A stretch of DNA of 64,000 nt from Pseudomonas guariconensis (GCF_024127895.1 NZ_JAMYBK010000006.1:62001-126000), one strand, 5' to 3'; shown: positions 53,822 to 64,000, numbered from the stretch's first letter. The notes: generated by a model not told the origin, from the sequence alone. Numbers and translations are program-made.

Positions 53822-54694
53822 ATGCCCCAGGAACTCAGCCCCGAACAGATCCAGCAAGCCTTGCAAGGCATCACCATCCCGCCGCAACCGCAGATCATGG
53901 TCGACCTGCAGTTCGAGCAATACATGCCCGACCCGGACCTGGAGACCATCGCCAAGCTGATCGCCCAGGACCCCGGCCTGTCCGGTGCCTTGCTCAAGCT
54001 GGTGAACTCGCCGCACTTCGGCCTTGCCAACAAGATCGGCTCGATCCAGCGTGCGGTGAACCTGCTGGGCAGCCGTTCGATCATCAACCTGATCAACGCC
54101 CAGTCGATCAAGGGCGAGATGAGCGACGAGACCATCGTCACCCTCAACCGCTTCTGGGACACCGCCCAGGACGTGGCCATGACTTGTCTGACCCTGGCCA
54201 AGCGCACCGGGCTCCAGGCGGTGGACGAGGCCTACACCCTGGGCCTGTTCCACGACTGCGGCGTGCCGCTGATGCTCAAGCGTTTCCCCGACTACATGCA
54301 GGTGCTGGAGGAGGCCTATGCCAATGCCGGCGAGGACCGGCGCGTGGTGGATACCGAGAACCGTGCCTTCAACACCAATCATTCGGTGGTCGGCTACTTC
54401 ACTGCCAAGTCCTGGCGCCTGCCGGAGCACCTGAGCGCGGCCATCGCCAACCACCACAATGCCCTGGCGGTGTTCCGCGACGAGTCGTCGCGCAATACCC
54501 AGACCCAACTGAAGAACCTGCTGGCGGTGCTGAAGATGGCCGAGCACATCTGTGCCTCCTACCGGGTGCTGGGCAACCAGGGCGTTGACCATGAGTGGAA
54601 CGTGGTCGGCCCGCTGGTGCTGGACTACATCGGCCTTTCGGAGTACGACTTCGAGAACCTCAAACAGACCATTCGCGAACTGGGTGGGCACTGA
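53822..54694 (+). CDS. HDOD domain-containing protein
   Basis: A 290-residue protein with a single HDOD domain (about 15-220): PPQPQIMVDLQFEQYMPDPDLETIAKLIAQDPGLSGALLKLVNSPHFG, then a degenerate HD region (GLFHDCGVPLML, YFTAKSWRLPEHLSAAIANHH). HDOD proteins are non-enzymatic relatives of HD phosphohydrolases that act in signalling and in motility or cell-cycle control. mutM begins three bases after its stop, so they are co-transcribed. Confidence 0.88.
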   Translation: MPQELSPEQIQQALQGITIPPQPQIMVDLQFEQYMPDPDLETIAKLIAQDPGLSGALLKLVNSPHFGLANKIGSIQRAVNLLGSRSIINLINAQSIKGEMSDETIVTLNRFWDTAQDVAMTCLTLAKRTGLQAVDEAYTLGLFHDCGVPLMLKRFPDYMQVLEEAYANAGEDRRVVDTENRAFNTNHSVVGYFTAKSWRLPEHLSAAIANHHNALAVFRDESSRNTQTQLKNLLAVLKMAEHICASYRVLGNQGVDHEWNVVGPLVLDYIGLSEYDFENLKQTIRELGGH

Positions 54695-54697
54695 TCC

Positions 54698-55510
54698 ATG
54701 CCGGAATTGCCAGAAGTCGAGACTACGCGGCGCGGTATCGCGCCTTACCTGGAAGGCCAGCGGGTCAGCCGCGTGGTGGTCCGTGACGGGCGCCTGCGCT
54801 GGCCGATCCCGGAGGACCTGGACGTGCGCCTGTCGGGGCAGCGCATCGTCACGGTGCAGCGGCGTGCCAAGTACCTGCTGCTCAATGCCGAGGTCGGCAC
54901 CCTGATCAGCCACTTGGGCATGTCGGGCAACCTGCGCCTGGTGGAGCTGGGCTTGCCTGCTGCCAGGCACGAGCATGTGGATATCGAGCTGGAGTCGGGC
55001 CTGGCCCTGCGCTACACCGACCCGCGCCGTTTCGGCGCCATGCTCTGGAGCCTCGATCCGCTCAACCACGAACTGCTGGTGCGCCTGGGGCCGGAGCCGC
55101 TGACCGACCTGTTCGACGGCGAGCGCCTGTTCCAGCTTTCCCGGGGGCGGGCCATGGCGGTCAAGCCGTTCATCATGGACAACGCCGTGGTGGTGGGGGT
55201 GGGCAACATCTACGCCACCGAAGCGCTGTTCGCCGCGGGCATCGACCCGCGCCGCGAGGCCGGCGGCATTTCCCGAGCCCGCTACCTGAAGCTGGCGATC
55301 GAGATCAAGCGGGTGCTGGCGGCGGCCATCGAACAGGGCGGCACCACGCTGCGCGATTTCGTGGGGGGCGATGGGAAACCGGGGTATTTCCAGCAGGAAC
55401 TGTTCGTCTATGGCCGGGGCGGCCAGCCGTGCAAGGTCTGTGGCACCACCCTGCGTGAAGTGAAGCTGGGGCAGCGGGCGAGCGTCTACTGCCCGCGTTG
55501 CCAGCGCTGA
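54698..55510 (+). CDS. mutM: Formamidopyrimidine-DNA glycosylase MutM
   Basis: A 270-residue DNA repair enzyme that removes 8-oxoguanine and formamidopyrimidines. The catalytic N-terminal Pro2-Glu3 ([13 protein letters not shown]), the helix-two-turn-helix (about 150-190, [17 protein letters not shown]) and the C-terminal zinc finger ([24 protein letters not shown] without gaps longer than expected; four cysteines CxxC and CxxC) are all present. Its length matches E. coli MutM (269). Confidence 0.97.
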   Translation: MPELPEVETTRRGIAPYLEGQRVSRVVVRDGRLRWPIPEDLDVRLSGQRIVTVQRRAKYLLLNAEVGTLISHLGMSGNLRLVELGLPAARHEHVDIELESGLALRYTDPRRFGAMLWSLDPLNHELLVRLGPEPLTDLFDGERLFQLSRGRAMAVKPFIMDNAVVVGVGNIYATEALFAAGIDPRREAGGISRARYLKLAIEIKRVLAAAIEQGGTTLRDFVGGDGKPGYFQQELFVYGRGGQPCKVCGTTLREVKLGQRASVYCPRCQR

Positions 55511-55518
55511 CATCCCTC

Positions 55519-55620
55519 TTGGGGCTGCTTTGCAGCCCATCGCCTTTGGCGTTGACCTCAAGAGCAGCGCGCCCCTTGTGGGAGCGGGCTTGCCCGCGAT
55601 AGGGCCGCAAAGCGGCCCCT
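55519..55620. repeat. REP unit with two GGGGCTGC-type hairpins
   Basis: GGGGCTGCTTTGCAGCCC (55521-55538) and GGGCCGCAAAGCGGCCC (about 55602-55618) flank a REP unit of a different subtype (55577-55600, core GCGGGCTTGCCCGC). Located between convergent mutM and ggt. Confidence 0.7.
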
Positions 55621-55628
55621 CTCGCAGG

Positions 55629-57310
55629 CTATTCGAATACCATGGCCTCGCCGACCCCACGCGGATCGCTCGCGGCCTCCAGTGTGCCGGCAGCCTTGTC
55701 CCAGTACAGCACCTGCTGGTTGCCATAGGTGCGCCCCAGGTCTTTCAGGCGGTAGCCGCGTGCCTGCAACTGCTCCTTCTGCGCCTGGCTGAAGGTCCCT
55801 GGTTCGTGTTCGAGCACATCCGGCAGGTACTGGTGATGGTAGCGGGGCATGGCCGGCCACTCGGCCACCGGGCGACCTTCGAGATAACCCAGCATCGACA
55901 GCAGCACCATGCTCGGGATGCGGCTGCCGCCCGGCGTGCCGAAGCTGGCGAACTGCTCCGGGCTTTCGATGAAGCTCGGGCTCATGCTCGACAACGGCCG
56001 CTTGCCCGCCGCCACCGCATTGGCCTGGCTGCCGGCCAGGCCATAGCTGTTGCTGCCGCCAGGGTCGGCGGCGAAGTCGTCCATCTCGTTGTTCAACACC
56101 ACACCCGTGCCCGGCACGCTGAAGGCTGCGCCAAACGGCAGGTTGACCGAGAGCGTGGCCGACACGGCATTGCCCAGGGCATCGATCACCGCGAAATGCG
56201 TGGTGTGGTCGCCTTCGCGCCAGGCGCTGGCCGGTGGCAGGGTACTGCTGGGCGTGGCCTGGTGGACATCGATGCTGTCGGCCAGACCTGTCAGGTAGCC
56301 ACGGGCCAACAGGCGGTCGATGGGGTTGGCGACGTAGTCCGGGTCGCCGAGCGAGCCACGGTCGCGGTACGCGCGGCGCAGCGTTTCGACCACGTAGTGG
56401 CTGCGCTGGACCGGCTCGGCCTGCTGCCACGGCAGGCGCTGGAGCATGGCCAGGCTCTGGGCCACGGCCACGCCGCCGGCCGAGGGGGGCGGGCTGCTGA
56501 TCAGCTCGCGGCGCTCGGCCAGTGCGAAGCGCAGCGGTTCGCGCCAGGCGGTGTGGTAGCTGGCGAGGTCGTCGAGGGTCCAGATCCCGCCTGCCTGGCG
56601 TACACCATCGACCAGTTGACGCGCCAGGGGGCCACGGTAGAAGCCATCGCGACCGTGATCGGCCAGGCGTTGCAGGGTGTCGGCCAGCTCCGGCTGACGG
56701 ATCACCGTGCCAAGGGCTGGCACCTGGCTGTCGCTCAGGAACAGCCGCGCGCTTTCCGGGTTGTCGCGCAGGGCAGACAGGCGCATGGTCGCGCGGTCGC
56801 GATAGATGCGATCGACGGCGAACCCCTGGTTCGCCAGGCGGATGGCCGGGGCCAGGCTGTCCTTGAGGGGGAGTTGGCCGTGGGCCTGCGCAAGGTCGGC
56901 CAGGGCCTGGGGCAGGCCGGGGATGGCGGCGGCCAGCGGTCCGTTGATCGACAGGTTGGGCAGGGGCTTGCCGTCTTTGAGGTACATGCCTGGCGTCGCT
57001 GCGCCAGGGGCGCGCTCGCGGGCGTCGAGAAAGGCATAGCGTGGTGTGTCGCCGGCTTCGCGGAGCAGGAAGAAACCACCGCCGCCGAGCCCGGAGCCAT
57101 AGGGCTCGACCACCGCCAGCGCGGCGCTGATGGCAATGGCCGCGTCGAAGGCGTTACCACCTTGCGCGAGGATCTGCCGGGCAGCTGCGGTAGCCTCGCC
57201 ATGGGGGCTGGCGATGGCGGCGCGACCGGGCCCGTCGGCCAGGGCGGCGCTGGCCAGCAGCGCCAGGAGCGTGCCGAGGCATACGCTGCGAAACGCGGCG
57301 ACGAGCGGCA

Positions 57311-57311
<1 letters not shown>
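55629..57311 (-). CDS. ggt: Gamma-glutamyltransferase
   Basis: A 560-residue periplasmic Ntn hydrolase that splits gamma-glutamyl bonds of glutathione. Signal peptide about 1-25 (cut after ALA); autocleavage before the nucleophile Thr371 in DHTTHFAV would give large and small subunits. Substrate residues PSSMSPSFI and GTPGGSRIPSM are typical. Its start overlaps the stop of the upstream ferredoxin gene (TAATG). Confidence 0.94.
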
Positions 57312-57598
<287 letters not shown>

Positions 57599-57671
57599 TC
57601 AAACCAATGGGCACAATTGTGCCGCATTCGCGCCCGCAGTGCACGCGGGCGCGACGTTCAGGCAGGGGGCA

Positions 57672-58262
<591 letters not shown>

Positions 58263-59861
58263 TCATGCGCCACGCGCCAGGCGGGTAGCCAGCGCCTCGC
58301 CGAGCCGGGCGCTGATGGCGTAGACCGACAGTTGCGGGTTGGCACCGATGCTGGTGGGGAACAGCGAACCGTCGTGGATCGACAGGTTCTGCAACTGGTG
58401 ATGCCGACCCAGGCTGTCGCACACCGCTTGACGCGGGTCCTCGCCCAGCGCGCAGCCGCCCATGACATGGGCGCTGCCCAGGCGGGTGTGAAAGGGTTCC
58501 AGGAGCAGGCGCTCGATCAGTGCCTGGGCCTGGCGCAGGTCGTCGACGTAGCGTGCATCCCCATGTACCGGCATCACCTGGGCGGCGCTGGCGGCGAACT
58601 GGATCTGCGCCATGCTGTGGTAGGCCCGGCGCAGGCCGTCGCGCAGGTAGTCGGTGAGCGGGTAGTCGAGCACGGGCGAGCCGTCGCTGCGCAGCTCCAC
58701 CTGGCCGCCCTGGCTCTGCGGGTGGAAACCGTCGCGCAGCAAGGCCAGCATCATGTGGGTATGGGGCAGCTCGGCCATGCGCTGGGCATTCTCCAGGCCA
58801 TGCCCGCCCAACAGGGTACTGGCCAGGGCCGGGTGCAGCGGCGGCACCTCCAGCTTGTAGCCAATCGGGCCGTCGACACCCTCCAGCCACTGGAAATGAT
58901 CGCTGTAGATGGACTGGGGCGCGCCGTAGAAAGGGGCGATCCGTTCGGCGAACCGCGCCACGCTGAAGTTGACCAGGTGCAGGAAGGTGCGCTTGCCCAG
59001 GCGCTGGTAAGGGTCTGGCGCTGCCGAGCGCAGCAGCAGGGCAGGGCTGTTGATGCCGCCGCCGGCCAGCACGTAGTGGCGAGCGCGGACCCGTACCTGG
59101 CGCCCGTTGGGATGTACGCCTTGGCTGTCCAGGGCCTGGCAGAGCAGTTCGCCAATGCGCTCGCCGTCGTGCAGGAAGCGCTCGGCCCGCGCCAGGTAGA
59201 GCAGTTCGCCGCCGTTGTCGAGGGTGGCCGGGATGCTGGTCACCAGCATCGACTGCTTGGCGTTGACCGGGCAGCCCATGCCGCAGTAGCCGAGGTTCCA
59301 GCAGTCGCGCACGTTGCGTGGGATCACCGCCCAGTGGTAGCCGAGGGCTTCGCAGCCGCGCCGCAGTACCTCGTTGTTGGCGTTCGGCGGGACGGCCCAG
59401 GGGCTGATGCCCAGGCGTCGCTCCAGGCGTTCGAACCAGGGTTGCAGGTCTTCGCTGCCCAGGCCTTTCACCCCGTGCTCCCTGGCCCAGTGGCCGAGGG
59501 TCTGTGGCGGCGTGCGGAAGCTCGAGGTCCAGTTGACTAGCGTCGTCCCCCCCACGGCTCGACCCTGGAGGATGGTGATGGCGCCGTCCTTGCTCATGCG
59601 CCCCAGCCCTTCCTGGTAGAGGCTGGCGTAGGCCTCGTTCTCCAGCAGGTGGAAGTCGCTGCTGGTCTTGAGCGGGCCTTCCTCGATCAGCAGGACCTTG
59701 AAGCCGGCGGCACTGAGTATTTCCGCAGTGGTGGCGCCACCTGCGCCGCTGCCGATCACGGCGACGTCGGCTTGCAGGGTCAGGTCTTGCTCCAGGCGCG
59801 AGGCATCATGGGTGATCCAGCCTTGTTCCAGGCCTTGGCGAAACGGGTCGGCTACGGGCAT
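58263..59861 (-). CDS. GMC-family FAD oxidoreductase
   Basis: A 532-residue FAD dehydrogenase of the glucose-methanol-choline family. The FAD-binding motif VIGSGAGGATTAEILSAAGFKVLLIEEG lies at about 31-58; AVGGTTLVNWTSSFR and the C-terminal GGCALGEDPRQAV / SIHDGSLFPTSIGANP segments complete the GMC pattern. It has no signal peptide. The next gene upstream encodes a Tat-exported small subunit, so this could be exported with it. It is probably an alcohol dehydrogenase acting with the adjacent coniferyl aldehyde dehydrogenase. Confidence 0.87.
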   Translation of the reverse strand: MPVADPFRQGLEQGWITHDASRLEQDLTLQADVAVIGSGAGGATTAEILSAAGFKVLLIEEGPLKTSSDFHLLENEAYASLYQEGLGRMSKDGAITILQGRAVGGTTLVNWTSSFRTPPQTLGHWAREHGVKGLGSEDLQPWFERLERRLGISPWAVPPNANNEVLRRGCEALGYHWAVIPRNVRDCWNLGYCGMGCPVNAKQSMLVTSIPATLDNGGELLYLARAERFLHDGERIGELLCQALDSQGVHPNGRQVRVRARHYVLAGGGINSPALLLRSAAPDPYQRLGKRTFLHLVNFSVARFAERIAPFYGAPQSIYSDHFQWLEGVDGPIGYKLEVPPLHPALASTLLGGHGLENAQRMAELPHTHMMLALLRDGFHPQSQGGQVELRSDGSPVLDYPLTDYLRDGLRRAYHSMAQIQFAASAAQVMPVHGDARYVDDLRQAQALIERLLLEPFHTRLGSAHVMGGCALGEDPRQAVCDSLGRHHQLQNLSIHDGSLFPTSIGANPQLSVYAISARLGEALATRLARGA

Positions 59862-59880
59862 CGGGGAGGCTCTTGTGGGA

Positions 59881-60366
59881 TCAGATGTTCGGAGGGCCGG
59901 GGTAACCACAGGCCGCCCAGGCTTCGGGGCGCTCGTACCAGGCCATGAGCAGCAGTTGCAGCAGCGAGGCGTGGCCCATGCGCAGCAGGTTCAGCGAGCT
60001 GTCCTGCCAGCGCGCGAGAAAGGCGCTGACCTGTGCGGGGCTGGCGTTCTCCCAGCGGCCCCAGACACCGGTCAAGGGCCCGCGGGTCAGCGGCAGGTTG
60101 AGCACGTCGAACAGTTGCCGGGTGAGCTTAAGCATCGCCGGCGACAGCGCCGCCAGCTTGTGGTCCAGGCTGTGCAGGACCAGCGTCGGCGACGCTTGGG
60201 TGCCGGCCAGCACCACGGGAATCAGGGCATGCAGCAGCGGCAGGTCGTCGTCGCGCAGCGTGCTGAAGCCCGGCGCGCTGGCCTGTGGCGAACAACCGAC
60301 CAGGCTGGCGCCGGCCAGGAAGACGCTGGCGCCGAGGCTGAACTGGAGCAGGTCGCGGCGGTGCAT
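59881..60366 (-). CDS. Tat-signal lipoprotein, putative small subunit of the GMC dehydrogenase
   Basis: A 161-residue protein with a twin-arginine signal (RRDLLQFSLGASVFLAG, about 3-19) ending in a lipobox (SLVGC, Cys25). The rest is helical and resembles the small subunit of gluconate/fructose-type dehydrogenases, though the match is weak. It lies 13 bases before the coniferyl aldehyde dehydrogenase end and 19 bases upstream of the GMC gene. In fructose dehydrogenase the small subunit carries the Tat signal for the GMC subunit; a similar hitchhiker role is inferred. Confidence 0.68.
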   Translation of the reverse strand: MHRRDLLQFSLGASVFLAGASLVGCSPQASAPGFSTLRDDDLPLLHALIPVVLAGTQASPTLVLHSLDHKLAALSPAMLKLTRQLFDVLNLPLTRGPLTGVWGRWENASPAQVSAFLARWQDSSLNLLRMGHASLLQLLLMAWYERPEAWAACGYPGPPNI

Positions 60367-60379
60367 GGGGGCGCCTCGC

Positions 60380-61810
60380 TCAGCGGATGAACAGCTTGTA
60401 GACCAGGCGTTGCAAGGCCTTGCCGTAAGGCGGGTAGATCAATCGGGCGGCGTTGAAGCGCTGCTTGGCCAGCACCGCCTTGGCCTTGCTGAAGGTCAGG
60501 AAACCCTCGTGCCCGTGGTAGTGCCCCATGCCGGATGGGCCGATGCCACCGAAGGGCAGGTCGTCCTGGGCCACATGCAGCAGGGTGTCGTTGAGGCAGA
60601 CGCCGCCGGAATGGCTATGGCGCATGACATGGTCCTGCTCGGCGCGGTCGTAGCCGAAGTAATAGAGCGCCAAGGGGCGCGGACGGTCGTTGATGTAGGC
60701 CAGGGCGTCGTCGAGGCTGTCGTAGGGCACCAGCGGTAGCAAGGGGCCGAAGATCTCCTCCTGCATCACCTGCATGTCATCGTTCACATCCAGCAGCACA
60801 TGGGGCGGCAGGCGCCGGCCCTGGCGAGGTTCGTCAGGGTAGAGGTCGAGCGCTTGGGCACCTTTGTCGCGGGCATCCTCCAGCAGTCGCTCCAGGCGCT
60901 GCAATTGCCGCGGGTTGACGATGGCGCTGTAGTCCGGGTTGTCGCCGATGCGTGGGTACAAGCGGCGCACGGCACGCCGGTAGGCATCGGCGAAGGCTCC
61001 CAGGCGTTGGCGTGGGACCAGTACATAGTCGGGGGCGACGCAGGTCTGGCCGGCGTTGAGGGTCTTGCCGAAGGCGATGCGCTCGGCGGCGGTGTCCAGC
61101 GGCACGCTGGCCGAGACGATGGCCGGCGACTTGCCGCCCAGCTCCAGGGTCACGGGGGTCAGGTTCTGTGCGGCGGCGAGCATCACGTGGCGGCCGACGG
61201 CAGTGGAGCCGGTGAACAGCAGGTGGTCGAACGGCAGGCGGGAGAAGGCCTGGCCGACTTGCATGTCGCCGAGCACGACACTGACCAGGTCGCCGGGGAA
61301 CACTCGCTCCAGCAATGCCTTGAGCGCTTGCCCGGTGGCCGGCGTGGCTTCGCTGAGCTTGAGCATCACCCGGTTGCCGGCGGCCAGGGCGCAGGTCAAC
61401 GGGCCGATGGCCAGGAACAGCGGGTAGTTCCACGGCACGATGATGCCCACCACCCCCAGCGGCTGGTACAGCACCCGGGCGCTGGCCGGCTGGAAGGCCA
61501 GGCCGACCCTGCGCCGCGAAGGTCGCATCCAGCGTTGCAGGTGACGCTCGGCATGGCGCAGGCCCTGTACCGATGGCAGCAACTCGGCCAGCAGGGTTTC
61601 GTCGGCGCTGCGGCCTGCGAAGTCCTGGTCGATGGCTTCGACCAGCTGTTGCTGCCCTGCCAGCAAGGCCTCGCGCAGGCTTTTCAGCCATTGCCGGCGT
61701 TGGGCCGCCTCGGGCATGGGGTGGCTGGCGAACGCCTGGCGCTGGGCGGCGAACGTCGCAGCCAGGTCGGGGTCGGAATACACAGGAGGCAAGGCGATCG
61801 GCGAAGTCAT
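60380..61810 (-). CDS. calB: Coniferyl aldehyde dehydrogenase
   Basis: A 476-residue NAD(P)-dependent aldehyde dehydrogenase of the class with a C-terminal extended hydrophobic tail (KLFIR). It has GVVGIIVPWNYPLFLAIGPL (about 107-126), catalytic Glu in ELGGKSPAIVS (about 212) and catalytic Cys in NAGQTCVAPDYV (about 246). It oxidises coniferyl aldehyde to ferulate, and similar bulky or aliphatic aldehydes. It leads an operon with the Tat protein and GMC dehydrogenase; the divergent TetR gene is a candidate regulator. Confidence 0.85.
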   Translation of the reverse strand: MTSPIALPPVYSDPDLAATFAAQRQAFASHPMPEAAQRRQWLKSLREALLAGQQQLVEAIDQDFAGRSADETLLAELLPSVQGLRHAERHLQRWMRPSRRRVGLAFQPASARVLYQPLGVVGIIVPWNYPLFLAIGPLTCALAAGNRVMLKLSEATPATGQALKALLERVFPGDLVSVVLGDMQVGQAFSRLPFDHLLFTGSTAVGRHVMLAAAQNLTPVTLELGGKSPAIVSASVPLDTAAERIAFGKTLNAGQTCVAPDYVLVPRQRLGAFADAYRRAVRRLYPRIGDNPDYSAIVNPRQLQRLERLLEDARDKGAQALDLYPDEPRQGRRLPPHVLLDVNDDMQVMQEEIFGPLLPLVPYDSLDDALAYINDRPRPLALYYFGYDRAEQDHVMRHSHSGGVCLNDTLLHVAQDDLPFGGIGPSGMGHYHGHEGFLTFSKAKAVLAKQRFNAARLIYPPYGKALQRLVYKLFIR

Positions 61811-61965
61811 GGCGGCTCCACGAAAGGGGGCTGTGATGACTAGAGCCTATACTCTAATTTGCGCGCCGGCGCGAGTTTTTTGCGCCCTGGCACAGAACGG
61901 TGCATCCCTTGGCAGATACACCTTAAGATGGGCGATCATTGAAGTACGCAGACTTGGAGCTGAGC

Positions 61966-62631
61966 ATGGCCCCGCGCATGAAGACCCGTGAGCGCATCGT
62001 GCAGAACAGCCTGGAGCTGTTCAACCAGCAGGGCGAACGCAGCGTCAGTACCAACCACATCGCCGCGCACATGGAAATCTCGCCTGGCAACCTGTACTAC
62101 CACTTCCCTAACAAGCAGGCGATCATCGCCGTGCTCTTCAGCCAGTACGAAGCGCTGGTGGACAGCTTCCTGCGGCCTCCCCAGGGGCGCACCGCGACGG
62201 TCGAGGACAAGCGCTTCTACCTCAAGGCCCTGCTGGCGGCGATGTGGAACTATCGCTTCCTGCACCGCGACCTGGAGCACCTGCTCGACAGCGACCCGGA
62301 ACTCGCCGCCCGTTACCGGCGTTTCTCCCAGCGTTGCCTGCAGCAGGGCCAGGCGATCTACCGGGGCTTCGTCGAGGCTGGGATCCTGGCCATGGATGCG
62401 GCGCAGATCGAATCGCTGACCATCAACGCCTGGATCGTCCTGACCTCGTGGGTTCGTTTTCTCAGCACCACGCGCGAACATTCCGCGCACCTGGGTGAAG
62501 AAGCCTTCAAGCGCGGCGTCTACCAGGTACTGGTGCTGGAACTGGGGTTCGTCACCGCCAGTTCGCGCGCTGCCGTGGACACGCTCTGCGAGGAGTTCCA
62601 CGTACCGTTCAACCAGGCCCTGGAGCAGTGA
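61966..62631 (+). CDS. TetR-family regulator
   Basis: A 221-residue TetR/AcrR regulator. The N-terminal HTH is KTRERIVQNSLELFNQQGERSVSTNHIAAHMEISPGNLYYHFPNKQAI (about 5-52); the C-terminal ligand domain is alpha-helical. It diverges from the aldehyde dehydrogenase operon over 155 bases and most likely controls it. The ATG at 61966 is preferred over the upstream one at 61939. Confidence 0.88.
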   Translation: MAPRMKTRERIVQNSLELFNQQGERSVSTNHIAAHMEISPGNLYYHFPNKQAIIAVLFSQYEALVDSFLRPPQGRTATVEDKRFYLKALLAAMWNYRFLHRDLEHLLDSDPELAARYRRFSQRCLQQGQAIYRGFVEAGILAMDAAQIESLTINAWIVLTSWVRFLSTTREHSAHLGEEAFKRGVYQVLVLELGFVTASSRAAVDTLCEEFHVPFNQALEQ

Positions 62632-62668
62632 CTCCAGGGCCTTTCGTGCCATCGATCAGGAGATTGTC

Positions 62669-63523
62669 ATGCCCCTTGCGCAATTGATCACCCCGCAGCA
62701 GTTGGCCGACCGCCTGGAGTCGCCGGGGTTGGTGATCCTCGACTGTCGTTTTGCCCTGGAGGATGTGGATTACGGCCAACGCAGCTATGCCGAGGGGCAT
62801 ATCGCGGGGGCGCACTTCGCCGACCTGGAGCGGGACCTGAGCGGGCCGGTGGTCAAGGGCCGCACCGGGCGCCACCCGCTGCCGGATCCGCGACGGCTGG
62901 TCGAGCGCCTGCGCGAATGGGGCATGGACAACGACAGCCAGGTGGTGCTGTACGACGATGGCCCCGGCGCGTTTGCCGCCCGCGCCTGGTGGCTGCTGGC
63001 CTGGCTGGGCAAGCGCGATGACGTTTTCATCCTCGATGGTGGCCTCAAGGCCTGGCATGCCGCCCATCTGCCGCTGAGCCTCGATCCACCGGTCAAACGC
63101 GAGGGCAGTTTCACCGGTGAGCCGGACATGAAGCTGCTGATCGACGCCGAGCGTCTGGCCAAGCGCCTGGGGCAACCGGAGTTGACCCTCATCGATGCCC
63201 GCGCGCTGCCGCGTTTTCGTGGCGATGTCGAGCCGATCGACCCGGTGGCCGGGCATATTCCGGGGGCCCAGTGCTTGGCGTTCACCGACAACCTGGGGCC
63301 GGATGGCCACTTCCTGCCGGCCGCGCAGCTCAAGCAGCGTTTCGACGAGGCACTGGCAGGGCGGGCACCGGAACAGCTAGTAGCCTATTGCGGCTCGGGG
63401 GTGACCGCTTGCCACAACCTGTTCGCCCTGGCGCTGGCGGGGTACCCGCTGGGGCGGTTGTATGCCGGGTCGTGGAGCGAGTGGATCAATGATCCACAGC
63501 ATGGCGTGGCGAAAGGGGACTGA
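62669..63523 (+). CDS. sseA: 3-Mercaptopyruvate-type sulfurtransferase
   Basis: A 284-residue double-rhodanese protein. The N-terminal inactive domain spans about 8-125, the C-terminal one about 155-280. The catalytic cysteine is in VAYCGSGVTACHN (about 235), a loop of the mercaptopyruvate sulfurtransferase type (CGSGVT) rather than the thiosulfate type. It moves sulfur from 3-mercaptopyruvate to acceptors such as cyanide or thioredoxin. A CAGGAG site precedes the ATG. Confidence 0.88.
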   Translation: MPLAQLITPQQLADRLESPGLVILDCRFALEDVDYGQRSYAEGHIAGAHFADLERDLSGPVVKGRTGRHPLPDPRRLVERLREWGMDNDSQVVLYDDGPGAFAARAWWLLAWLGKRDDVFILDGGLKAWHAAHLPLSLDPPVKREGSFTGEPDMKLLIDAERLAKRLGQPELTLIDARALPRFRGDVEPIDPVAGHIPGAQCLAFTDNLGPDGHFLPAAQLKQRFDEALAGRAPEQLVAYCGSGVTACHNLFALALAGYPLGRLYAGSWSEWINDPQHGVAKGD

Positions 63524-63590
63524 GCTTTCGAGGTCTTCGTCATCTGTGAAAGCAGGTAGTTCTGGCAGGCAGTGGGGTGTCAGGGCTGTT

Positions 63591-64000
63591 CTAGGCGCCC
63601 TCCGCCAACCACTGCGCAATCCTCCGCTCCAGGTAATACCCCGGATTGCGCAGGCTGCCATCGACGAACCCCACATGCCCGCCTCGCTCATGTAGCTCCA
63701 GATGCGTCTGTGCCGCCAACTCGCTGGCTGCGGGCAGGCTGTGGCCGGACACGAACGGGTCGTCGGTGGAGTGGATGATCAGTGTCGGCGTCCGGTTCTC
63801 GCCTAGGTAGTAGCGGCTCGACGAGCGCCGGTAGTAGTCATGGGCATCGCTGAAACCATTCAACGGTGCGGTGACCTTGCCGTCGAAATCCCAGAACGTG
63901 CGCAGGTTGCGTAACGGCCCCAGGCGCTCGAGCGCCGCCAACCCTTCGTGATGGCCGCTCTCGCGAAAGTGCCGCTGCTTCTGCTGCACATAGGCAAGCA
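63591..64000 (-). CDS. YheT-family alpha/beta hydrolase (3' part)
   Basis: This is the C-terminal ~136 residues of a YheT-like hydrolase; the frame is open to the window edge and the start lies beyond it. It shows TLIIHSTDDPFV with a catalytic Asp, and the late His in ERGGHVGFVDG. YheT-type proteins are broad esterases or lipases of unclear role. It converges on sseA. Confidence 0.85.
   Translation of the reverse strand, partial: LAYVQQKQRHFRESGHHEGLAALERLGPLRNLRTFWDFDGKVTAPLNGFSDAHDYYRRSSSRYYLGENRTPTLIIHSTDDPFVSGHSLPAASELAAQTHLELHERGGHVGFVDGSLRNPGYYLERRIAQWLAEGA

Overview
The window looks like a piece of a Pseudomonas chromosome, most likely from the P. putida group. It is GC-rich with dense coding. 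It carries the Pseudomonas type of REP palindrome (core GCCGGCAAGCCGGC). From memory, the order serA / D-2-hydroxyglutarate dehydrogenase / rpiA / ilvA / rppH / ptsP / lgt / thyA / cadR-cadA / folA / ilvD / mutM / coaD resembles the PP_51xx stretch of P. putida KT2440. The species call is inference. Most of the content is core metabolism; I saw no tRNA, rRNA, CRISPR array, prophage or transposase gene.

Layout. 0-7.5 kb is largely sulfur and import functions: the end of cysT, cysW, cysA, a tonB-exbB-exbD operon, a small serine hydrolase, a bacterial enhancer-binding protein with a degenerate GAFTGA loop, and an orphan metQ. 7.9-16.6 kb holds hydrolases, a penicillin-acylase-type Ntn hydrolase, an acetyltransferase, a PHD-type prolyl hydroxylase, DUF523, a shortened solute-binding protein and DUF4399. 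16.7-25.2 kb has serA diverging from D-2-hydroxyglutarate dehydrogenase, a FAH-family enzyme, two tandem YjiK-like proteins, rpiA, ilvA and a DUF2269 protein. 25.4-31.9 kb runs rppH, ptsP, an NRDE protein, a TauE/SafE permease, lgt and thyA. 32-39.8 kb has the divergent cadR/cadA pair with a visible CadR operator, then a LysR regulator beside a three-gene 2-aminoethylphosphonate-type ABC transporter. 39.8-45.9 kb has a GTPase/DUF2868 pair, folA, tcyP and a phosphorylcholine phosphatase.

The most interesting part is 45.98-48.29 kb, a compact operon of lower GC between the phosphatase gene and ilvD. It encodes two different DarT-like (DUF4433) ADP-ribosyltransferases followed by one DarG-type macrodomain antitoxin. 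The start and stop codons of all three genes overlap, and a perfect bidirectional terminator follows. Known DarTG systems have one toxin and one antitoxin, so a two-toxin, one-antitoxin module is the best candidate here for an undescribed variant of a DNA-ADP-ribosylating defence system.

48.3-64 kb returns to core genes: ilvD, an MgtE lacking its N domain, rlmI, a PfpI/DJ-1 protein, an HDOD protein, mutM, ggt with a ferredoxin, coaD, a GMC dehydrogenase with a Tat/lipoprotein small subunit and coniferyl aldehyde dehydrogenase, a TetR regulator, a mercaptopyruvate-type sulfurtransferase, and the 3' part of a YheT-like hydrolase.

A second theme is small non-coding repeats. REP pairs and GGGGCTGC-type hairpins sit at many gene ends. 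One REP pair lies inside a 196-bp element with perfect 18-bp terminal inverted repeats and a 10-bp target duplication, inserted into the exbD terminator hairpin.
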